Positions 43,483-52,793 of a DNA stretch of 64,000 nt are shown here, piece by piece. Location of the stretch: NCBI GenBank assembly GCA_046269235.1, contig JBJZOS010000001.1, forward strand, positions 597,655 through 661,654. The letters are read 5' to 3'. The stretch's first letter is position 1. Every line of letters begins with the position of its first letter. The position numbers and the translations under genes were made by a program. The stretch comes from Soonwooa sp032078105 (GTDB lineage Bacteria; Bacteroidota; Bacteroidia; Flavobacteriales; Weeksellaceae). The notes under the pieces were generated by a model. The model was not told the DNA's origin, did no database searches, and saw only the letters and a list, made by a program, of their open reading frames with translations.

Positions 43483-44667
43483 CTACTTTCTCACAAAGTT
43501 AGCAACATCTTCCGCCGAAACAGGATTTGCACCCAAAATTACTAAACGTTCTACAACGTTTCTAAGCTCACGTATGTTACCAGTCCAGCTGAATTGTTGA
43601 AGCGCTGCAATGGCTTTATCATCAAATTTTTTTACAGCATTTCCTTGTTCATCAGCGATGTATTTTGCAAAATGTTCCACTAAAAGAGGAATATCATCTT
43701 TACGATCGTCCAATGCTGGAACATGGATTTCGATAACAGAAAGTCTGTGGAATAAATCTTCACGGAATTTTCCGTCCGCAATTTCTTTATGCAAATCTTT
43801 GTTAGTCGCTGCTACAACTCTAACGTCAACTTTTATCTCTTTATCACTACCTACAGGAGACACTTTGCTTTCTTGTAAAGCACGAAGGACTTTAGCTTGT
43901 GCTACCAAACTCATGTCACCAATCTCATCAAGGAAAATTGTACCGCCGTTAGCTTGTTCAAATTTTCCAGATTTATCTTTAATAGCTCCTGTAAAAGATC
44001 CTTTAACGTGTCCAAATAATTCACTTTCAATAAGTTCTGACGGGATTGCCGCACAGTTAACTTCAACCATTGGACCTTTTGATCTTTCGCTTTGTGCGTG
44101 GATCGCGTGGGCAACCAATTCTTTACCAGCACCATTAGGTCCTGTAATCAAAACTCTAGCGTCAGAAGCTGCCACTTTTTCAATCATATCTTGGATCATC
44201 TTCAACGCCGGAGATTTACCAATCATTTGATATTTTTTGCTGACTTTCTTTTTAAGTTGATTGTTTTCCGATTTTAAGCTTCTATTATCTTTCTGTAGAT
44301 TACCTTTGTCTAAAGCATTTTTAACGCTGGTAATCAATCTGTTAATATCGATAGGTTTCGATATGAAATCATAAGCGCCATCTTTAAGACAATTAACAGC
44401 TGTGTCGATATCGGCATGACCAGAAATCATAACAAAAGTAGTTTCTGGTTTTATCTGCATGGTTTCTTTTAGTAATTCGGTACCAGAAAGTTTTGGCATT
44501 TTGATATCGGAAATAACCAATGAAAAATCTTCTTTTTCAAGAATTTTTAAGGCTTCGAGCCCGTCATCAGCGATTTGGAATTCGTAATCCGTAAGCTCCT
44601 CTGATAATATACTATGAAGAACGCCTGAAATGGCTTTTTCGTCTTCTACAATAAGAATTTTTTGCAT
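43483..44667 (-). CDS. Sigma-54-dependent response regulator without C-terminal HTH
   Basis: The 394-residue protein has a receiver domain with the phospho-acceptor Asp54 in LVISDIKMPKLSG. An AAA+ sigma-54 activator domain follows, with Walker A GPNGAGKELVA, the sigma-contact loop GSFTGA (usually GAFTGA), Walker B GGTIFLDEIGDMS, and the RELRNVVERLVIL segment near the end. The usual C-terminal Fis-type DNA-binding helix-turn-helix is missing; the protein stops shortly after EDVANFVRK. It may activate sigma-54 promoters from solution or through another protein. No sensor kinase lies next to it. Confidence 0.88.
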   Translation of the reverse strand: MQKILIVEDEKAISGVLHSILSEELTDYEFQIADDGLEALKILEKEDFSLVISDIKMPKLSGTELLKETMQIKPETTFVMISGHADIDTAVNCLKDGAYDFISKPIDINRLITSVKNALDKGNLQKDNRSLKSENNQLKKKVSKKYQMIGKSPALKMIQDMIEKVAASDARVLITGPNGAGKELVAHAIHAQSERSKGPMVEVNCAAIPSELIESELFGHVKGSFTGAIKDKSGKFEQANGGTIFLDEIGDMSLVAQAKVLRALQESKVSPVGSDKEIKVDVRVVAATNKDLHKEIADGKFREDLFHRLSVIEIHVPALDDRKDDIPLLVEHFAKYIADEQGNAVKKFDDKAIAALQQFSWTGNIRELRNVVERLVILGANPVSAEDVANFVRK

Positions 44668-44729
44668 AAGGCAAAGGTAACAAAAATTGTACTAATTATT
44701 AAGTAATCATTTATTTGTGAAATCTTCTC

Positions 44730-45902
44730 TTAATCTACCAATATTTTTTTGGTGTGAGAAATTCCGTCTATTGATAAAGTCCCAAAATAGACTCCTTTTC
44801 TTAAGGATTGAATGTTAATGCGGTCTTCGTTTTTAACATTCAAAACTGTTTTGCCCAAGGTATCAACGATACTAAAATTATAATCTTTTAGTTTTTTATT
44901 AATAAATTCTAAAGTAATATAATCATTCGCAGGATTTGGAGAAATCTCTAGACTTTTGACTTGATCTTCGGGTGTACAAACTGCCATTGTTTGGTTTTTT
45001 GCACCAGCGAAATGCATCATTGCGCCAGTTGCAGCTTTTGCGACATTAAAAATATAGACAGGATCTAACTTTACAAATGTATCACCAGGAGTGTGCGGAT
45101 AACTGCTTTCATTAGCTTCGTAGAAACCTGTAATTACTTCACCATTATTTTCAAACGGCATATAATCCGAATTATAAGCGTGTGACAACTTCGGTTGCAG
45201 TGGCGAATATAGACTTACATAAGACATCAACTGTTGCGTAACCGTATTAGATGCTGCGTTATTAGAACTGACATAGTTACTCTCATCACGCTCGCACATG
45301 ATTTGGTTGTTAACTTGACCAGCTACACCACCAACTTCGTCAATATTAAAAACCAGTTTAATATTCATTTTTGGATTTGTGCCATTAACAACATTATTGA
45401 CATAAGCTGAACTTCCGATAAGACCTTGCTCTTCACCTGCAAAATTGATGAATTTGATAGAATATTCGGTGTCGATGCTTTTTAAAAGTCGAGCTACTTC
45501 CAAAATCACAGAAACACCACTTCCGTTGTCATTAGTTCCAGGACCGCTAGCCGTGTCATAATGCCCGCAGATAATCACATAAGTATCTGGGTATTTGGTA
45601 CCGGTTTTTGTTATGATTAGATTTTTGGAGGTTGTACCTTTATAATTAAAAGGATGTTCTTGCATTTCTGAAGCGCTATACCCAAAACCTGCGTATTTAG
45701 ATTTAAGCCAAGTTAATGCTTGGTTCAAATTTGCACTTCCCGTCGTTTTAACACCAATGTTTTCAAATTCTTGAAGATTGGTTGTAATATTATTTTGTGT
45801 TACTTGATTACTAATCGACGCGTAATAAGGATTTGCAGATTGACTAAAGTACAAATTCGTTATAAGAGTGGTCGCAATGAGCAAAGAAGATTTTTGTATC
45901 AT
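44730..45902 (-). CDS. Secreted M28 zinc peptidase with T9SS type-A sorting domain
   Basis: The 390-residue protein has a signal peptide (MIQKSSLLIATTLITNLYFSQS), an M28 aminopeptidase-type domain and a C-terminal type IX secretion signal. Zinc ligands and catalytic residues are visible: His in CGHYDT, Asp in NDNGSGV, the Glu pair in FAGEEQGL, Asp in NIDEVGG and His in SYPHTPGDT. The C-terminal part EISPNPANDYITLEF to KGVYFGTLSIDG and KKILVD is a type-A sorting domain. The enzyme is likely released or surface-bound and degrades peptides outside the cell. Confidence 0.92.
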   Translation of the reverse strand: MIQKSSLLIATTLITNLYFSQSANPYYASISNQVTQNNITTNLQEFENIGVKTTGSANLNQALTWLKSKYAGFGYSASEMQEHPFNYKGTTSKNLIITKTGTKYPDTYVIICGHYDTASGPGTNDNGSGVSVILEVARLLKSIDTEYSIKFINFAGEEQGLIGSSAYVNNVVNGTNPKMNIKLVFNIDEVGGVAGQVNNQIMCERDESNYVSSNNAASNTVTQQLMSYVSLYSPLQPKLSHAYNSDYMPFENNGEVITGFYEANESSYPHTPGDTFVKLDPVYIFNVAKAATGAMMHFAGAKNQTMAVCTPEDQVKSLEISPNPANDYITLEFINKKLKDYNFSIVDTLGKTVLNVKNEDRINIQSLRKGVYFGTLSIDGISHTKKILVD

Positions 45903-45949
45903 TTTTAAAGTTTAGGTTTCCAAAGATAATTTTATTCTTAAACATAAAA

Positions 45950-45972
45950 AAGAGGAATGATAAATTCCTCTT
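45950..45972 (-). terminator. Terminator of the LEA-like gene
   Basis: A 9-bp perfect stem (45950-45958 with 45964-45972) has a 5-nt loop. It is A-rich on the outer left side, which becomes a T run on the minus strand. It lies about 40 bp after the stop of the gene at 46013. Confidence 0.7.
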
Positions 45973-46012
45973 AATATAAATGATAGTGTGTTAATATGAA
46001 AGTGCTTAGATC

Positions 46013-46360
46013 TTATTCTTCCTTGTTAGAATCTAACTTGTCAGCGATATTATCTCTAATTTCTTCAGTTTTGTCAGCTGCTTTTTCATAAAGTTCTGAT
46101 GTTGTGTTTTTTGTCGATTGCCAAGCTTCTTCCGCAAAGTCTTTGGTATCGTCCCAAGCATTAGCAACCGAATTTTTTATGTGGTCAAAAAATCCTTCTT
46201 TGGTAGGCTCTTGGTTAGCTCTCTTTTGCTCGTCAATATAGTTTTTAGCTTTATTAGCTAATTCTGTAATTTTCTCTTGAGAGTTATTTGCAAAGCTATT
46301 AAGAGATTCTTTTGCACCGTTAACAGCTTCTTTTGCTTTGTTATAATCTTGATTGTCCAT
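46013..46360 (-). CDS. Amphipathic-helix (LEA/YtxH-like) small protein
   Basis: The 115-residue protein is very hydrophilic, rich in Ala, Lys, Glu, Asp and Asn, with 11-residue-type repeats such as KAKEAVNGAKESLNSF and EKAADKTEEIRDNIADKL. This pattern is seen in late-embryogenesis-abundant-like and YtxH-like stress proteins. It has no signal peptide or membrane helix. A role in desiccation or general stress protection is plausible but inferred. Confidence 0.7.
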   Translation of the reverse strand: MDNQDYNKAKEAVNGAKESLNSFANNSQEKITELANKAKNYIDEQKRANQEPTKEGFFDHIKNSVANAWDDTKDFAEEAWQSTKNTTSELYEKAADKTEEIRDNIADKLDSNKEE

Positions 46361-46481
46361 TGCTTTAAGTATTTAATGTTTGTGTTAGTAATAGTTTCAA
46401 AATATATTCCATCATAGTTATAAGGGATGTTAAAATATTTCATATTTTTCACAAACTTTTCTTAACTAAAATTTGACAATT

Positions 46482-47036
46482 ATGGAAAAAATAAGATGTG
46501 GTTGGTGTGGTAAAGACGAGCTATACATGGACTATCACGATAACGAGTGGGGAAAACCAGTCTATGATGACGAGACGCTTTTTGAGTTTTTGGTTTTAGA
46601 AAGTTTCCAAGCTGGTCTTAGTTGGATTACAATTTTAAGAAAAAGAGAAAATTTTAGAAAAGCTTTTGATAATTTTGATTATAAAACAATAGCTGACTAT
46701 AATGATACAAAAGTGGAAGAATTAATGGATGATACTGGTATTGTTAGAAATCGATTAAAAGTTTTAGCAACAATAAATAACGCGAAACGATTTATGGAAG
46801 TCCAAAAAGAGTTCGGAAGCTTTTCAACATATATTTGGGGATTTGTAAATAATCAACCGATTATTAATCAACCTTCAACTCTGAAAGACGTTCCTGCAAC
46901 CACCGATATTTCTGATGCTTTAGCAAAAGATTTGAAAAAACGAGGATTTAAGTTTCTTGGTTCTACAGTTGTCTATGCGCACATGCAAGCGACAGGTATG
47001 GTAAATGACCACATATTGGATTGTCACGCGAGATAG
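46482..47036 (+). CDS. tag: DNA-3-methyladenine glycosylase I
   Basis: The 184-residue enzyme removes 3-methyladenine from alkylated DNA. It opens with the TAG zinc-binding motif (IRCGWCGKDELYMDYHDNEWG), followed by the conserved LVLESFQAGLSW. The last zinc ligands are in YAHMQATGMVNDHILDCH. I use the ATG at 46482; a TTG three codons earlier is less likely. A terminator follows. Confidence 0.95.
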   Translation: MEKIRCGWCGKDELYMDYHDNEWGKPVYDDETLFEFLVLESFQAGLSWITILRKRENFRKAFDNFDYKTIADYNDTKVEELMDDTGIVRNRLKVLATINNAKRFMEVQKEFGSFSTYIWGFVNNQPIINQPSTLKDVPATTDISDALAKDLKKRGFKFLGSTVVYAHMQATGMVNDHILDCHAR

Positions 47037-47063
47037 TTTTTATTTTAAAACCCAATAAAAAAG

Positions 47064-47090
47064 AAAGCCTAGACATGATATCTAGGCTTT
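47064..47090 (+). terminator. Terminator after tag
   Basis: A 10-bp perfect stem (47064-47073 with 47081-47090) has a 7-nt loop, is followed by T residues and preceded by A residues. It also lies 30 bp past the end of the convergent nucleoside phosphorylase gene, so it may work in both directions. Confidence 0.85.
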
Positions 47091-47119
47091 TTTATTTGGA
47101 TTAAATGAGCGTTGTGACT

Positions 47120-47974
47120 TTATTTAATAACACGTTCTAGCACCCATTCGATCATCATTTTTTCTGAAGCATGGTGATCGGCAGCAAATTCGCCACGTCT
47201 TCTGTTAGCGATAACGCAGTTAACAGTAATGGCTTTGTGTCCTAGCAATTTAGAAAGTCCATAGATGGCCGAGGTCTCCATTTCGAAGTTTGAAATCCCA
47301 AGATCATTAAGCTTTTCCAAGAATTGATCATCCAAAGCTTTTAGTCTCAATTGACGTCCTTGCGGTGCATAGAAGCCAGGGAAGGTTGCTGTATTACCGT
47401 GGTATTTTGCATCCTTGTAAAGATCTAACAATTCTGGCGCACAGTGCGAGAAGTACAACATTGGTTTGATGTTGGCATAAGGGAAGTTGTCTAAAAACGC
47501 TTTACTGAATTTATTTTCAAACTTATAATCGCTATAGAAATGCATTAGTCCGTCAAGACCAACAACATTTTCGCTCACCAAAAGATTGTCCACTTGGATG
47601 TCTGGGTTAACGCTTCCACAAGTCCCCATGCGGAAAAGATCCAAAGACTTATGTTCTGTTTTGAACTCTTTGTTTTTAAGATCGATGTTTACCAAAGCAT
47701 CCAACTCGTTCATCACGATGTCGATATTTTCGGTACCGATTCCTGTTGACATTACCGTAATTCTTTCGCCACGAAGTGTCCCAGTATGTGTATAGAATTC
47801 GCGTTTGTTTTTTTTAATTTCTACTGTGTCAAAATATTTCGAAACACGTGGTACACGATCAGGATCGCCAACTAACAAGATTTTGTCCGCAATATCTTCT
47901 GGCAAAAGGTTAAGATGATAAACACTACCGTCGTCGTTAAGAACCAACTCTGAAGCTGCAAGTTTATTAAGCAT
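47120..47974 (-). CDS. Nucleoside phosphorylase (uridine phosphorylase-like)
   Basis: The 284-residue protein belongs to the PNP/UDP phosphorylase family, which splits nucleosides with phosphate in salvage. The phosphate-binding part is LLVGDPDRVPRVSKYF near residue 32, followed by VMSTGIGTENIDIVMNEL and FRMGTCGSV. The purine/pyrimidine pocket shows NFEMETSAIYGLSKLLGH. It is longer than E. coli Udp (253), as is common in Bacteroidota. Substrate preference (uridine) is inferred from overall similarity. Confidence 0.87.
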   Translation of the reverse strand: MLNKLAASELVLNDDGSVYHLNLLPEDIADKILLVGDPDRVPRVSKYFDTVEIKKNKREFYTHTGTLRGERITVMSTGIGTENIDIVMNELDALVNIDLKNKEFKTEHKSLDLFRMGTCGSVNPDIQVDNLLVSENVVGLDGLMHFYSDYKFENKFSKAFLDNFPYANIKPMLYFSHCAPELLDLYKDAKYHGNTATFPGFYAPQGRQLRLKALDDQFLEKLNDLGISNFEMETSAIYGLSKLLGHKAITVNCVIANRRRGEFAADHHASEKMMIEWVLERVIK

Positions 47975-48179
47975 ATTTTATTATTTTTATTATTAATGAA
48001 AAACCACTGTTTTAGAGGCTTTTGGAACGAATTGAAGTCAGCATTCGTTCAGTAATTTTTAAGTCTAAAAATTTTTAGAGGTGCTAATTTAGTAAATATT
48101 CTCACATATTCACTAATATATTAATCTTGCATTTGTCATATTTAGAATTTCTTAATTTTGTCAAAAAACGGTTAAACTG

Positions 48180-49102
48180 TTGAAAAAATACTTATTACTG
48201 CAACTCAACTCCTTATGTTTTGTGATCAGGGGCTTTTATTTTAAGTTTAAATTTTTCCTTTTTGTTTTAAGTTTTCAGGCTTTTAATGCACAGGTAGATC
48301 CCATCAAATTTCCGACTTTTACATCTGTTGAAGATGCAAAAAAGTCGAAGGAAAAATCTTTAGTTTAAGTTTTCGCGAGAAAGGACTTTTTAATGTTCCG
48401 TGTGAAAATTACTTATTTTCAAAACGTTTTCTTTCTAAAGTCTATGGGAAATAATTTGGAGAAAATAGATGAAAAACTATTCAGTCTTAAAAAACTCAAG
48501 TAGCTTGATATGATTAAAAATGGAATTAAATATAAACCCGATAACCTTGCAGAATTGACGCAGTCGAAAGAGTTTTTTATAAACCTAAATGCTTTAACAG
48601 AACCAAATCTTAATCTTGCAAAACGTCAAAACTTAGAAGTTATACCTCTCAATGCTCACAATTTGTCGCTTTTTCCGAGTAGCTTTAACCGACATTGAAA
48701 ATCTGAAAGAAATCAATTTACATGGCAATCACATTAGTTTTATTTCTGAAAATCTTGACAAAATAAAAGAGTTGAAATATTTAAATTCATCTATGAATCA
48801 GATTTATGAGTTAGAATACCTGAACTTTCCCAAGCAAATGAAATATTTAGAACTTCAAGAAAACGCCATTGTCAAACTTCCAAAAAGCTTTTTAAAACTA
48901 AAATATTTAGAATTTCTAAATATTAATAACAACAAGATCGAACACCTACCGGCTTACAGCCGGCAATTTGAAAATATTGAAAAGTATTAATTTTTCTAAC
49001 GATAAGTTAAGTCTAATTTCTAAAGAGATTATTTCGCTTAAAAATTTAAAACCTTTAATCCTAACAGGAAATCCAATTGAAAAAAAGCGTTGTAAATCTT
49101 AA
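48180..49102 (+). pseudogene. Decayed secreted leucine-rich repeat protein gene
   Basis: A signal-peptide-like start (TTG at 48180, with FKFFLFVLSFQAFNAQ) is followed by pieces of leucine-rich repeats that lie in different frames. Fragments include 48510-48698, 48652-48990 (DIENLKEINLHGNHISFI, LKYLELQEN-type units) and a last piece to 49102 (LISKEIISLKNLKPLILTGNP). Several stops and at least two frameshifts separate them. The LRR consensus L-x-x-L-x-L-x-x-N is clear in at least six repeats. The ancestor was probably a secreted or surface LRR protein. No full product can be made. Confidence 0.8.
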
Positions 49103-49136
49103 ATCTTCAACGCCTCAAACACAAATATATTTTTAA

Positions 49137-49460
49137 TTAACCGCCGACGCGTTTTGTTTTATAGCCCATATCTTTTAGGATCGTCATAATCTTATCGCGG
49201 TTATCACCTTGGATGACGATAACACCATCTTTCTCGGATCCACCGATCCCCAGCATTGTTTTTATTTTTTTAGAAATCGCTTTTAGCTCATTTTCATTAC
49301 CTTCGAAACCTTCTATTAAGGTAACAGGTTTTCCGTTGCGACCTTTCTTTTCGAATTTGCAAACGAGCGCTTCTTTTTGTTGAAACTTTTCCTCGGGCAT
49401 TTCAAAATCTTGCTCTTCATGATCGGGGAAAAGGTTTTTCAATTGGTCTCTTAAGTCCAT
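49137..49460 (-). CDS. SUI1/eIF1-like translation factor (YciH type)
   Basis: The 107-residue protein has the SUI1 fold pattern: CKFEKKGRNGKPVTLIEGFEG, then LKAISKKIKTMLGIGGSEKDGVIVIQGDNRDKI and a C-terminal GYKTKRVGG. Bacterial YciH-type proteins bind the small ribosomal subunit and affect start-site selection, though they are not essential in tested species. It is transcribed alone, convergent with the decayed LRR gene. Confidence 0.9.
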   Translation of the reverse strand: MDLRDQLKNLFPDHEEQDFEMPEEKFQQKEALVCKFEKKGRNGKPVTLIEGFEGNENELKAISKKIKTMLGIGGSEKDGVIVIQGDNRDKIMTILKDMGYKTKRVGG

Positions 49461-49553
49461 TGTATTTGTTATGTTTTGAAAAATGTTTTAAAGTTAAATA
49501 AAATATCGAAACTAAAAACATTAATTTTACTAGAATTCTTAAGCCTTATTTTT

Positions 49554-49561
49554 TAAATTTG
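49554..49561 (+). promoter_or_regulatory. -7 element of the gpmI promoter
   Basis: TAAATTTG matches TAnnTTTG and lies 22 bp before the gpmI ATG, which gives a leader of about 16 nt. Confidence 0.55.
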
Positions 49562-49583
49562 TAGTAGAAAAATTTCCAAAATC

Positions 49584-51116
49584 ATGTCAAAAAAAGCGAT
49601 ACTAGCCATCTTGGATGGTTGGGGTTTGGGTACTAATCCTGAAGTTTCTGCACTTGCAAAAGCTAATACACCTTTTATAGATAGTTGTCTCAAAAACTTC
49701 CCTAACACAACATTGGAAGCCAGTGGTTTAGCTGTTGGTTTACCAGCAGGTCAAATGGGGAATTCAGAGGTCGGACATATGAATCTTGGTGCTGGACGTG
49801 TGGTTTATCAAAACCTTGTTAAATTAAATATGGCTGCTGAAAATGGTACTTTGGGAAGTCAAAAAGAAATTCAAGATGCCTTTGAATATGCAAAATTGAA
49901 TCATAAGAAAGTTCATTTTATTGGTCTTGTTTCTAACGGAGGCGTGCATTCGCATATCAATCACCTTAAAGCTTTGTTAAGCGCAGCGCACGATTTTGGT
50001 TTAGAAAAAAATGTATTTGTACATGCTTTTACCGATGGACGAGATTGCGATCCTCATTCTGGCTTAGGCTTTATTGGAGAACTCCTAGATCATATGAAGC
50101 AGTCGACAGGACGTTTGGCTTCCGTTATTGGTCGTTATTACGCTATGGATCGTGACAAGCGTTGGGAGCGTGTAAAATTAGCTTACGATCTATTGGTAAA
50201 AGGAAAGGGAGAAGAAACTAAAAATCCTTTAGAAGCTATTGAAAAATCATATCAAAATAATGTGTCGGATGAGTTTATCAAACCGATTGTTTGTATCCAA
50301 AATGGTTTACCAATCGCTACCATAGAGGAAGAAGATGTTGTGATTTGTTTTAATTTCAGAACAGATAGAGGTCGCGAAATTACAGAAGTTCTTTCTCAAA
50401 AAGATTTCCCAGATTACGATATGTATAGGTTGAATCTTAAGTATATCACCTTGACCAACTATGATAAAACTTTCCATAACATTGAGGTTGTTTTTGACGA
50501 AAATGTTTTAGAAAATACTATGGGCGAAGTTTTAGAAAGAAATGGAAAATCCCAAATTAGAATTGCAGAAACAGAGAAGTATCCACACGTTACGTTCTTC
50601 TTTTCTGGTGGTCGCGAAGCGGAATTTAGCGGAGAAAAACGTTTACTTTGTCCAAGTCCAAAAGATGTGGCAACTTATGATCTAAAACCAGAAATGTCGG
50701 CCTATGATATTACTAATGCCATACTTCCAGAGCTAGAACATGAGACTGCTGATTTTGTATGTTTAAATTTTGCTAACACCGATATGGTAGGGCACACAGG
50801 TATTTTTGATGCAGCGGTTAAAGCGGCGGAAGTTGTTGATGCTTGCATCGAAAAGGTAGCTACAATGGCTTACGAACATGGTTATGCCGTATTTATTTTG
50901 GCGGATCATGGTAATTCTGACATTATGAAAAACGAAGACGGATCGCCTAATACGCAACATACAACCAACCTAGTTCCGTTTATTGTTATGGATAAAGAGC
51001 ATACTTGGACAGTAAAACCTGGTAAATTGGGAGATGTTGCACCAACGATATTAAGTGTTATGAATATTGCTAAACCAGATGTTATGACTGGTGAGATTTT
51101 AGTGTCTCTAGCTTAA
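49584..51116 (+). CDS. gpmI: 2,3-bisphosphoglycerate-independent phosphoglycerate mutase
   Basis: The 510-residue enzyme interconverts 3- and 2-phosphoglycerate in glycolysis using two Mn2+ ions. Key residues are visible: metal Asp in LDGWG (near 11), the phosphorylated Ser61 in MGNSEVGHMNLGAGR, HAFTDGRDCDP in the transferase domain, and ADHGNSD with the second metal site near the C-terminus. Length is typical of the family. Confidence 0.96.
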   Translation: MSKKAILAILDGWGLGTNPEVSALAKANTPFIDSCLKNFPNTTLEASGLAVGLPAGQMGNSEVGHMNLGAGRVVYQNLVKLNMAAENGTLGSQKEIQDAFEYAKLNHKKVHFIGLVSNGGVHSHINHLKALLSAAHDFGLEKNVFVHAFTDGRDCDPHSGLGFIGELLDHMKQSTGRLASVIGRYYAMDRDKRWERVKLAYDLLVKGKGEETKNPLEAIEKSYQNNVSDEFIKPIVCIQNGLPIATIEEEDVVICFNFRTDRGREITEVLSQKDFPDYDMYRLNLKYITLTNYDKTFHNIEVVFDENVLENTMGEVLERNGKSQIRIAETEKYPHVTFFFSGGREAEFSGEKRLLCPSPKDVATYDLKPEMSAYDITNAILPELEHETADFVCLNFANTDMVGHTGIFDAAVKAAEVVDACIEKVATMAYEHGYAVFILADHGNSDIMKNEDGSPNTQHTTNLVPFIVMDKEHTWTVKPGKLGDVAPTILSVMNIAKPDVMTGEILVSLA

Positions 51117-51164
51117 TTTCTTCAGAAAATACAAATTTAGATGCTATTCTACGCATAATATTGT

Positions 51165-51172
51165 TAACTTTG
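51165..51172 (+). promoter_or_regulatory. -7 element of the acyl-ACP desaturase promoter
   Basis: TAACTTTG matches TAnnTTTG and ends 23 bp before the ATG at 51196. This leaves room for a leader of about 17 nt and supports that start over the later ATG at 51226. Confidence 0.5.
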
Positions 51173-51195
51173 CAAAAACTTAAAATTAAATATTG

Positions 51196-52173
51196 ATGTA
51201 TAACAGACTGGTAAGGAAGGAGGTGATGAAAAATTTAGAAACGGAAATGTCAAGTTTCATATCCAAGTTTCTCACACCTATTGAAAAGATATGGCAACCC
51301 TCGGACTTTTTGCCAGATACATCTAGTGCCGATTTTAAAGATCAATTGGATGAGTTACAGACATTTGCGAACGAAATGCCTTATGATCTTTTTGTAACTT
51401 TAATTGGCGATTGTATTACAGAAGAAGCGCTTCCTAGCTATGAATCGTGGATTATGGGGATTGACGGTATCAACCAAGAAGAAAGAGTTGGTTGGGCAGA
51501 ATGGGTGAGAGCTTGGACGGCAGAAGAAAATCGTCATGGTGATTTGTTGGGTAAATATCTTTATCTATGTGGGCGTGTCAACATGCGCGAAATGGAAATT
51601 ACAACCCATTATTTAATTAATGACGGGTTTGATCTGCAAACAAGTATGGATCCTTATAAAAACTTCGTATATACGAGTTTCCAAGAGACCGCGACTAATA
51701 TTTCGCACCGTCGTGTTGGTACTTTGGCGAAGCAAACAGGTAATACTAAATTGGCTAAAATGTGTGGTGTGATTGCTGCGGATGAAGCGAGGCATGCTAA
51801 GGCTTACAAACATTTCGTAGAAAAGATTTTCGAATTGGATCCAAGCGAAATGATGTTAGCTTTCGAAGATATGATGCGTAAGAAAATCGTTATGCCAGCG
51901 CACTTGATGAGAGAATCTGGTCAAAAGGCGGGCGAACTTTGGGAGCACTTCTCAGATGCTGCACAACGTTGTATGGTGTATACCGCGCAAGATTATATCG
52001 ATATTCTAAAAGATCTTTTGGTAGACTGGAAGATTGATAACATTGGTGGACTTAACGAGTCTGCAGAAAAAGCTAGAGATTATTTAATGAAATTACCTGC
52101 ACGATTACAGCGTATTACAGATCGTCTATCGACTCCAGATAGAGAATACAACTTCAAATGGGTTAAAAGTTAG
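51196..52173 (+). CDS. Acyl-ACP desaturase (ferritin-like di-iron)
   Basis: The 325-residue protein belongs to the soluble type-2 fatty acid desaturases, which introduce a double bond into acyl-ACP with O2. The di-iron ligand motifs EENRHG and DEARHA are present in the right order. It starts with MYNRLVRKEVMKNLE; the downstream ATG at 51226 is preceded by a striking AGGAGG, but only 2 nt away, too close to be used. In Flavobacteriia it would tune membrane fluidity. Confidence 0.9.
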   Translation: MYNRLVRKEVMKNLETEMSSFISKFLTPIEKIWQPSDFLPDTSSADFKDQLDELQTFANEMPYDLFVTLIGDCITEEALPSYESWIMGIDGINQEERVGWAEWVRAWTAEENRHGDLLGKYLYLCGRVNMREMEITTHYLINDGFDLQTSMDPYKNFVYTSFQETATNISHRRVGTLAKQTGNTKLAKMCGVIAADEARHAKAYKHFVEKIFELDPSEMMLAFEDMMRKKIVMPAHLMRESGQKAGELWEHFSDAAQRCMVYTAQDYIDILKDLLVDWKIDNIGGLNESAEKARDYLMKLPARLQRITDRLSTPDREYNFKWVKS

Positions 52174-52266
52174 CATTTAATTCATAAGGTTTAAATATTA
52201 CAAATCCAGCATTATAACGTGTTGGATTTTGTTTTTATATTAAACAATCGAATCTTTTATTTTTCG

Positions 52267-52274
52267 TATATTTG
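52267..52274 (+). promoter_or_regulatory. -7 promoter element of the HAD phosphatase gene
   Basis: TATATTTG matches TAnnTTTG and lies 23 bp before the ATG at 52298, giving a leader of about 17 nt. The Map gene 61 bp downstream of the HAD gene may share this transcript. Confidence 0.5.
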
Positions 52275-52297
52275 CATACTTTTTAAGCTTTAAAATA

Positions 52298-52732
52298 ATG
52301 ATGATCAACAACAAAAAATTGGCTATTGATTTTGATGGTACAATTGTAGATGATGCTTACCCAGGAATTGGAAAAGCTAAAATTTTCGCTTTTGATACCT
52401 TAAAAAAGTTACAGTCAGAAGGTTATAGACTGATTTTATGGACATACCGTCATGGTAAAGAACTTAACGACGCCGTTGAGTTTTGTCGCAAAAATGGATT
52501 AGAATTTTATGCTGTTAATTCAAGTTTTGAAGGTGAGGTTTTTGATAATGAAACGCAAAGTCGTAAAATTGATGCCGATTTATTTATTGACGATCGTAAT
52601 CTAGGAGGATTCCCAGGTTGGGGCGAAGTTTATCAAATCGTAAAAGAGCGTATCGAGTTTCAGGTTGCTGGAGGAGAAGTACACGCTTATTCAAAAATGA
52701 AAAAGGAAAAAAAGAGAGGTCTTTTTTGGTAA
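52298..52732 (+). CDS. BT0820-type HAD phosphatase
   Basis: The 144-residue HAD-fold protein has the nucleophile motif AIDFDGTIVDD near residue 9, LILWTYRHG as motif II and the late acidic motif DADLFIDDRNLGG. It has no large cap domain, matching the compact BT0820 family known from Bacteroides. It is probably a small-molecule phosphatase with unknown substrate. Confidence 0.85.
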   Translation: MMINNKKLAIDFDGTIVDDAYPGIGKAKIFAFDTLKKLQSEGYRLILWTYRHGKELNDAVEFCRKNGLEFYAVNSSFEGEVFDNETQSRKIDADLFIDDRNLGGFPGWGEVYQIVKERIEFQVAGGEVHAYSKMKKEKKRGLFW

Positions 52733-52793
52733 AATATTTAGACAAACATTTTTAATGCTGGTTTTTTAATCAGCATTTTAATTTTTTAATACA

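Noticed and set aside
43610..44230. 206-codon frame opposite the sigma-54 regulator gene
   Set aside because: It is antisense to a fully supported gene and has shadow-type composition.
51217..51228. Strong Shine-Dalgarno AGGAGG choosing the ATG at 51226
   Set aside because: The spacing is only 2 nt, and Bacteroidota rarely rely on this motif; the residues from 51196 look family-like.
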